Positions 57,890-64,000 of a DNA stretch of 64,000 bases are shown one piece after another. This DNA is from Serripes groenlandicus (lineage: Eukaryota; Mollusca; Bivalvia; Cardiida; Cardiidae). Both the position numbers and the translations under genes were made by a program. The notes under the pieces are model-generated. The model searched no databases. It was not told the DNA's origin and saw only the letters and a program-made list of their open reading frames with translations. The stretch covers positions 1,777,333 to 1,841,332 of the forward strand of contig JASEVX010000032.1 of NCBI GenBank assembly GCA_031761405.1, written 5' to 3'. How positions within the stretch are numbered: position 1 is the first letter of the stretch; each line of letters begins with the position of its first letter.

Positions 57890-58112
57890 TTATTCCTTTA
57901 CTCTAACACACATACAGATGCTTTCTGACGCATTTGGAAACTTTGTTTCAAATAGAAAGATTCATAATGAGCAATTTCGCATATTACTACATTGTTTTCA
58001 ACTATATTCAGTAATTACAGTCAAGAAAAATTTAAAACAGATATTTGTCAATTTTGATGAAACATGTTCATAGTTATTTGCTGCAGATTTGTGTTATGAG
58101 GGAAAGGGTTAC
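57890..58112. mobile_element. Palindromic MITE
   Basis: Left words 'tttactctaacacacatac', centre 'attcataatgagcaattt' and right end 'gctgcagatttgtg' with 'gagggaaagggtta'. It is partly orthologous to 24228-24400. Confidence 0.65.
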
Positions 58113-58284
58113 CCACAATGGTCGGAATTTCTGCAGAGGTTTCACAGTTATTATAGAAGATGCTGGAAGCCACAGGAGTTAACCCCTGTCCTGTTTTACG
58201 GTGCAAACTATCTGATGAAGTTTAAGAGTCGACTGTACCATCCGCAGTATTCTTTTTTATCTGAAAGACTTTAAACATGGAAGT

Positions 58285-58440
58285 AATGACCTTTCCTTTA
58301 CGCTCTTAATTGTATGGATTAGCACTATTACTGACTCGCTGGTATCATGATAAATGGATCAATATCTCTGGAAAATAACACTGGTTACACATTCATATAA
58401 CTGAAAAAGGGCTGAAACCAGCGTGAAACACCAATCAAAG
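58285..58440 (+). mobile_element. Headless SINE, family 2
   Basis: 'atgacctttcctttacgctc', 'ttagcactattactgactcg', 'gataaatggatcaatat' and 'aaaccagcgtgaaacaccaa' identify the body and tail. Confidence 0.7.
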
Positions 58441-58449
58441 TTTGAAATG

Positions 58450-58672
58450 TTTTATGCATATAGACGTATTTTGACAATTTTCATGGAGACGACTTTTGAA
58501 GACATTGCTTATTATGGAAACATTGCTCAAAATGAGCAATTTATCAATTTGCTACATACATTGTTTTCAATTCTATTCAGTTATTACACTCATTAAAACA
58601 GATTATGAACATCTTTAATTAAATGTTTTCAAAGTAATCTGCTGCAGATTTGCTGTACGAAGGAAAGGTTAA
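58450..58672. mobile_element. Palindromic MITE
   Basis: It contains 'ggagacgacttttgaagac', the centre 'attgctcaaaatgagcaa' and the right end 'aatctgctgcagatttgc' with 'aaggaaagg' and TTAA (58669-58672). Confidence 0.65.
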
Positions 58673-58860
58673 ATAAGCTCCCGGAGATCCAATATGCGCG
58701 CGCAGCCTTCCAAAATGAGCTCTCGGAGCTCCTATATGCGCTCGCGGCGTTCCGAAATAAGCTCCCGGAGGTCTTAGATACGCGTGCGGAGCTCCTTAAC
58801 GAGTTCCCGGAGCTCCTAAATGCGCTAGCGGCTCTCTAATTGAGCTCCCGGAGATTGTAA
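58673..58860. repeat. GC-richer ~40-bp repeat
   Basis: Five diverged units with 'gagctcccggagctcctaa' and 'atgcgctcgcggcgttcc'. GC content is strikingly above the surroundings, and palindromic GAGCTC words recur. Confidence 0.8.
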
Positions 58861-58884
58861 AATGTAAACTGACTTTGGATCTGG

Positions 58885-59202
58885 CCAGGTACCCGGCGTA
58901 CTTTAGTAAATAAATACGCATTGCATTTGTTTGTTACCAGGAGTGCCTTAGTAAATATTCACGTTTTACATCAGTCTGGTACCCGGCCTACACGTGTAAG
59001 TAAGTACGTCTTGCATCAGTACCCGGCCTACACCTGTAAATAAGTACAGCTGGCATCAGTCTCGTACCCGGCCTACAGTTGTAAATAAGAACATCTGTCT
59101 GGAAAAGGCCTACAACTGTAAATAAGTACGTCTGACATCAGTCTGGTACCCGGGCTAGACGTGTAAATAAGTACGTCTGGTTCCCGACCTGAAAGTATAA
59201 AT
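58885..59202 (+). repeat. ~45-bp array, left part
   Basis: About seven diverged units with 'tctggtacccggcctacacg' and 'tgtaaataagtacgtct'. Confidence 0.85.
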
Positions 59203-59500
59203 GAGCGTTTTCGACTTCTTTACTCGCGTAACGAGAGTAACTGGAGTTGAAAGTCGAACGTATCGAGTAAGAGAACTGCGTATGCGCTTAATCTCAAATC
59301 TACTCGACTAGAACGACCCCCTACACTATTTGACGGGTAACACGAGATCAAAGATGGCAACGGCTGATGCACAGAAGGTCGCCATTTTGTAAACAACACA
59401 AGACTGGGGTTAGGCGTTCGTGGATGGTTACTCGTGTCGTGTATTGCGCATGTCTAGATTTTATACTCGAGTAACTGGATTGCAAAAGCCGAAAACGCTC
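59203..59500. mobile_element. 298-bp MITE inserted in the 45-bp array
   Basis: Terminal inverted repeats 'gagcgttttcgactt' (left) and 'aagccgaaaacgctc' (right), with AAT on both outer sides (59200-59202 and 59501-59503) as a possible 3-bp target duplication. Subterminal words 'gagtaactgga' (left side) and 'gagtaactggat' (right side) also occur. It splits an otherwise continuous array. There is no ORF. Confidence 0.8.
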
Positions 59501-59503
59501 AAT

Positions 59504-59735
59504 TAAGAACATCAGACTGGTACCCGGCCTACAAGTGTAAATAAGTACGTCTTACATCAGTCTGGTACCCGGCCTACACGTGTAAATAGGTACGTCTTAC
59601 ATCAGTCTGGTACCCGGCCTACAAGTATAAATAAGTCCTTCTTACATCAGTCTGGTACCCGGCCTACAAATGTAAATAAGTACTTCTTACACCAGTCTGT
59701 TACCCAACCTACAAGTGTGAATAAGAACTTCTGAT
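59504..59735 (+). repeat. ~45-bp array, right part
   Basis: About five units, more alike ('tcttacatcagtctggtacc') than those on the left of the MITE. Confidence 0.87.
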
Positions 59736-60456
59736 CAGCCATCGCATCCATGTAGTCTGATCTGGTTCTGCTTTATTCGCAACTAATCATAGAAGGTTCC
59801 AAGAAACTTTTGAAACATCAGCATGGAAGTGATAATTACGCATCAGTTAAGTTCTGGAACATCTCTCATTTGTTGAATCACGACACGTTCCCTTGGCTTT
59901 AAAAATAATCTGCATAATCTCATTCAACATCCCGCATACAACTAATATTTGAAGACATTTATGCAACATATGCAACATTTCTGTAATTGAGCGAATAATT
60001 ATTGAACAAAGTTGAAAATATCATGTAAACAGAATTAGTTTCTAAATTTTGAAATGCGTCTAATGCAGGTTCATCGACTTATGACTGCATGTTGGAAAAA
60101 TACTAATTAATAAAATATCCACAATTGCATCTTGTATAAATATCTTCTTGATAAAAGTTCGCACGCAAATATCTTTGTTCAGAGTTGGCTATAGACGGAA
60201 CTTGATTGCATTTTACTCGGAGAAGAAAGAATATATTATTCATATCACTTCCGCTGGTGTTTATATTTGACGCTCTCGTGGCAGAAATCTATAGTGGCCA
60301 TTCATTGTGCGAGAAAGAGCGCTCTGTAGTAAATCACTCAAATCCTGATTCTGTAAAATGGCCGACTTCCGGTACGCGTCTCACAAGGGTAATACGTGTT
60401 ACATAACATCATATTGATCTGGCTGTTTAATTGGAACAAATGATTATTCAAATTGC
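59736..60456. other. No gene seen
   Basis: AT-rich spacer. A short stretch near 60270-60370 has higher GC but no convincing product. Confidence 0.4.
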
Positions 60457-60674
60457 TTAACCCATTTCCCATTGGCAAACGTAGTTTGACGTATTTATAG
60501 TAGACGGCTTTTAAAACGTCTAGGCAAAATAAATAATTTTTCCTTTTTGCCACAATGTTGTAAATTGATATACTTTAATTTATATTTCGATAATTTTATT
60601 TAGATTTGCAAAATTGTTCATATGTTGTCTGATTCGTCTGCTGCAGGTTTATAGTACGTGGGAAAAGGCGTTGT
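60457..60674. mobile_element. Palindromic MITE, left TTAA intact
   Basis: TTAA at 60457-60460, then CCCATTTCCCATTGGC. Internal 'ctttttgccacaatgttg', and right words 'gattcgtctgctgcaggt' and 'acgtgggaaaagg'. The right TTAA is lost. Confidence 0.7.
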
Positions 60675-60792
60675 GTTTGTTATAATTAATCAAACGTATT
60701 GTCGAATGTGTATGTCAACAAACTCTGAGAATTGCAATGAGTCATCATTGGACAACTTCCGGCCATTGACAAGAATTTACTGACATGAGTAA
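60675..60792. other. Short spacer
   Basis: Nothing recognised. Confidence 0.4.
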
Positions 60793-61031
60793 TTAACCCT
60801 TCCCCACATACAACCAATCTGCAGCAGACGACTTTGAAAATAACAAATAAGAAAAGTAAAACACTCTATAAATTAAAACAAGTTTTCTTTAAAAGAGTTG
60901 AAAAGAGTTGAAAACATTGTGACAGAAGGGGAAATTGCTCATCATGAGCAATTTCTCCTTTTGTCACAATGATTCCAAAAGTCGTCTGTTGCAGAGCCGT
61001 CAGAAATCGTCTATATGTGTGGAAGGGTTAA
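60793..61031. mobile_element. Best preserved palindromic MITE of the family
   Basis: TTAA at 60793-60796 and 61028-61031. Left end CCCTTCCCCACATACAACC with 'aatctgcagcagacgac'. Centre 'gaaattgctcatcatgagca' with 'atttctccttttgtcacaat'. Right 'aaaagtcgtctgttgcag' and GTGTGGAAGGG. The right half is close to a reverse complement of the left, so the whole could fold back. It has no transposase. Confidence 0.85.
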
Positions 61032-61144
61032 ATTCAATATATGAAAACAATGTCGTCAGTACCTTGATGTTCAGTTATGTAAGAGTATTTCCCAGGAGCT
61101 AGAGTTAAAGGCCCTGTGTTCGATCCAGAGACTGATCTTACTTA

Positions 61145-61335
61145 TTAAACCTTTCCCACATACAACACATCTGAAGTAGACGACTCTCTCCATAAATGAA
61201 GGTATAATTACTTAAAAAGGTTAAAAACAGTACGACACAATGAGTAATTTACCCGTTTTGAGGAATTTCCTCTTTCTGTCGTAATGTTTTTAAAAATCGT
61301 CTGCTGTAGATGGGTCAAAAATGCGTCTTTATGCA
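61145..61335. mobile_element. Palindromic MITE
   Basis: TTAA at 61145-61148, then ACCTTTCCCACATACAAC and 'atctgaagtagacgac'. Right-half words 'aaaaatcgtctgctgtagat' and 'aaaaatgcgtctttatgca'. The right terminus is mutated. Confidence 0.7.
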
Positions 61336-61469
61336 CAGGCGTACGAGTTTTTGTTTTAGAGAGAATTAAATAAAAGAAATTCAATACCTGGTTAAACTAC
61401 TGCAAATTGTATTTTTATGGTCCATATGCTATAATAATAACGACCGTAATGTTATCATATGAGAAAACT

Positions 61470-61625
61470 CGGGGAATCCCCCAAAAATACCGTGTTACTA
61501 TAAATAGACTCCCTATTGTATTATATATAAAAAGACAAGGTGTGCAACCCGTCAGTATTATTTATTACACTATATGGACTGTATAGGGGGCTATTTATAG
61601 TTACAAGGGAGGGATTCCCCAAATT
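61470..61625. mobile_element. Short fold-back element
   Basis: Two arms of about 40-45 bp in inverted orientation. Left (about 61471-61517): 'ggggaatcccccaaa', 'actataaatag' and 'ccctat'. Right (about 61579-61623): 'atagggggctatttatagtt' and 'gagggattccccaaa'. The central loop is about 60 bp. No flanking duplication was found. Confidence 0.65.
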
Positions 61626-61908
61626 ACCATTCCGATCATTTTTATCAAAGCGTATAGACAATATAGAGAGACTTTTTCAGTATTTTAACGAGGTATTGTG
61701 TGTTTTTCCGCATTTTTTTCTGTAATAGAAATTCGGACACCTGTGCTTTATACGGGACAGTATTACAGACTAGACTTTGTAAACAGAAGATGATGTCAGG
61801 CTGTTATTTGTCTCTTTCTGCCTTTTTTTATTGGGCATATGGCATCTCGATTTGTGTTGAACATTTTATCAGGAAAGTGAATGCCATCTCTTCAGCAAAA
61901 CATAAATA
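61626..61908. other. No feature seen
   Basis: AT-rich spacer between the fold-back element and the 34-bp array. Confidence 0.4.
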
Positions 61909-62285
61909 TTGTTAGTCACTACCGCTAAAGTGTCAGGGGACATTGTTAGTCACTACCGCTAGAGTGTCAGGGAACATTGTTGGTCACTACCGCTAGAGTG
62001 TCAGGGGACATTGTTGGTCACTACCGCTAAAGTGTCACGTGACATTGTTAGTCACTACCGCTAGAGTGTCAGGGAACATAATTGGTCACTACCGCTAGAG
62101 TGTAAGGGAACATTGTTGGTCACTACCGCTAGAGTGTCAGGGGACATTGTTGGTCACTACCGCTAGAGTGTCAGGCGACATTGTTGGTCACTACCGCTAG
62201 AGTGTCAGGGAACATTGTTGGTCAATACCGCTAGAGTGTAAGGGGACATTGTTGGTCACTACCGCTAGAGTGTAAGGGGACACAT
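61909..62285 (+). repeat. 34-bp tandem array
   Basis: Eleven highly similar copies of 'cattgttggtcactaccgct' plus 'agagtgtcagggga'. The low divergence suggests recent expansion. Confidence 0.95.
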
Positions 62286-63005
62286 GTTTATCATTTATCT
62301 GGCATATGATGACCTCTCAAGTTCATGTACTAGTAACAGATTATTTTGAAAATATTGTGTATACAATATGAACTTTTGTAAAACGAGCAGTTACTCTATT
62401 CTCGGAATGTTTTCGACATTTCTTTATGCCATAGTTCTAGTTTAAATCTTTGAAGCAGGCGACCTAATATATCGCATAGGGTGGACGGTTAATTCTGAGA
62501 TGTTAAGTCTATCGGGTTATTTCACGTGTCAAGTCTAACTGGCTACAGTCAGAACTTAACACACTTGTGGTTATTAAGCGTCGAGTAACCCAGATGAAAA
62601 GAAAATCGAACGTAAACCCAGCAGTGCCTTCCGGTCAGAGATAAATATACTTCCGGTTACATGTAAATAGGCCATGGTAGAGTGCGACAGAACGCATCGA
62701 TAAACTCAGTATAACTACTCGTGTCATTACCCTTTAACTAGCTTCATCTATTTCCTTACTTCAAGAGAACTAGATAAAGAGGAGTAAACAGGTCTTTATA
62801 TCATGATATCTCTCTTAGCACTCATTAAAACATTTGTTGGGGCTACTCTTAAGAATCGTCTCACTGAGAGTACTCACAACATAGGTTTTGGAGGTCAAAT
62901 AAAGATTTCAGAGCATGAAAAAAGCTCCGTATCTAGAGCTCTGTATACTTTGTTTTGTTTATAGGAGTTGTGCTTAACGCCGCTTTTAACATGTATTCAA
63001 TTATA
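62286..63005. other. Intergenic with SINE tail
   Basis: About 62962-63012 reads, on the minus strand, like the shared SINE 3' end ('gtgcttaacgccgcttttaa' on the plus strand). Otherwise no feature. Confidence 0.5.
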
Positions 63006-63009
63006 CCTT

Positions 63010-63690
63010 GGCGTGCCCTGAGTTATCACTCCACAGTGGCATTGGTTCCGTGTCGTAGTACGATATATATTGTCAGTTAACAACGGAATCGGTTCCAGAT
63101 CGTAGTACGATATATATTGTCACCCCACAATGGCATCGGTTCCTTGTCGTAGTACGATATCTGTTGTCACCCCACAATGGCATCGGTTCCTTGTCGTAGT
63201 ACGATATCTGTTGTCACCCCACAATGGCATCGGTTCCTTGTCGTAGTACGATATCTGTTGTCACCCCACAGTGGCATCGGTTCCTTGTCGTAGTACGATA
63301 TCTGTTGTCACCCCACAGTGGCATCGGTTTCGTGTCGTAGTACGATATATATTGTCAGTTAACAACGGAATCGGTTCCAGGTCGTAGTTATCTGTTGTCA
63401 CCCCACAATGGCATCGGTTCCGTGTCGTAGTACCATAGAGAGTGGAACTCCACAAGGGCATTGATCTGGGTCGTAGTACGATAGGGAGTGGAACTCCACA
63501 AGGGCATTGATCCAGGTCGTAGTACGATAGATGGTGTCAGTCAACAATGGCAATGTAGTACGGTAGATGGTTCAGAGTTTTCACTCCGCAATGAAATGGG
63601 TCAAGGGTCGTGATGGTGTCTCTACACAATACAATCGGTTCCCTGTCGTAGTAAGGTAACTTATCACTCCACAGTGGCATCGGTTCCGTT
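63010..63690 (+). repeat. 47-bp tandem array
   Basis: About 13 copies of 'gtcaccccacaatggcatcg' with 'gttccttgtcgtagtacgat' and 'atctgtt'. The middle units (63118-63330) are almost identical; the outer ones are diverged. Confidence 0.93.
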
Positions 63691-64000
63691 TCACAAAGCT
63701 GTTTTTCTTTTGAAATGTTGAAGTATCACCTCTCTGGCACCCCTGTTGAATTGCCATAAGATGTCAGCGAGGTATATTTCTTTGACTTGCTTTTTAGTTT
63801 CAGCATTCCTGTATAATTTATTTACGTTCATTTGTATACGTTGCTGGATTATTTCTTCTGTCAGATACCTAAAGTTTTGGGGTTTATTTATATTAGTCCA
63901 GAAAAAGCTTCCAATCAGAACATTTTCACTTTAGACGGGTACGGCTGTAAACAGTGAGGGAAAACGCACTTTTATAGTGATGTGTTAACCTCTATTTAAT
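63691..64000. other. No gene seen
   Basis: A 62-codon open stretch at 63746-63934 is hydrophobic, but I see no support for it as a gene. Confidence 0.35.

Larger units (their letters stand above)
45757..58060 (+). repeat. Segmental duplication, copy B
   Basis: About 12.3 kb, co-linear with 12993-24400 in the same orientation. The copies lie about 33 kb apart. B-specific features are about 840 bp before the gene (about 48979-49819, including a SINE), an insert at 53272-54419, a ~345-bp tandem duplication at 55120-55800 and loss of a SINE head near 56230. A and B therefore remained separate long enough to gain independent insertions. Confidence 0.88.

Noticed and set aside
61909..62285. CRISPR-like array
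   Set aside because: The units are directly adjacent with no unique spacers, and the context is eukaryotic. The same applies to the other arrays.

Overview
This is eukaryotic, repeat-dominated genomic DNA, AT-rich by eye, most likely from a bivalve mollusc. That is an inference from three things: intronless-CDS B-box/propeller (TRIM-like) genes of the kind expanded in bivalves, tRNA-derived SINEs with a recurring 3' end, and an interspersed repeat (53272-54419) that I recall from venerid-type genomes. There are no operons, no CRISPR array and no rRNA genes, and only two convincing protein-coding genes.

Layout. 1-2672: 40-bp satellite, interrupted by a ~480-bp insert. 3092-4455: relic of an unrecognised gene broken over several frames. 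4456-12990: MITE relics, SINEs, an old diverged copy of duplicated sequence (10128-11480) and a 58-bp array. 12993-24400: segmental duplication copy A, with gene A (16522-18228) and ending in a 100-bp array. 24400-45750: mostly satellites (61-73, 53-65, 33, 72, 28 and ~20 bp periods) with SINE and MITE insertions. 45757-58060: copy B of the duplication in the same orientation, with gene B (50133-51833) and its own 100-bp array. 58060-64000: MITEs and five short tandem arrays.

The two genes encode paralogous 568- and 566-residue proteins: two B-boxes, a coiled coil and a C-terminal beta-propeller-like domain, without a RING. Codon comparison by eye shows about 16 silent and 16 replacement differences in the first 310 codons, but about 11 silent and 60 replacement differences in the propeller. 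Silent divergence is similar in both halves, so gene conversion of the 5' half does not explain the contrast. Diversifying selection on the propeller, as in recognition or immune receptors, is the favoured reading.

The other main observations concern repeat birth. The 28-bp satellite at 42225-43572 appears to have grown out of the A-box region of a tRNA-derived SINE, by slippage between two short words that lie exactly 28 bp apart in an intact SINE copy. The 33-bp satellite appears to be a sub-segment of the neighbouring 53-65-bp satellite. A palindromic MITE family with TTAA-CCC...GGG-TTAA ends (piggyBac-like signature) is scattered through the whole window.
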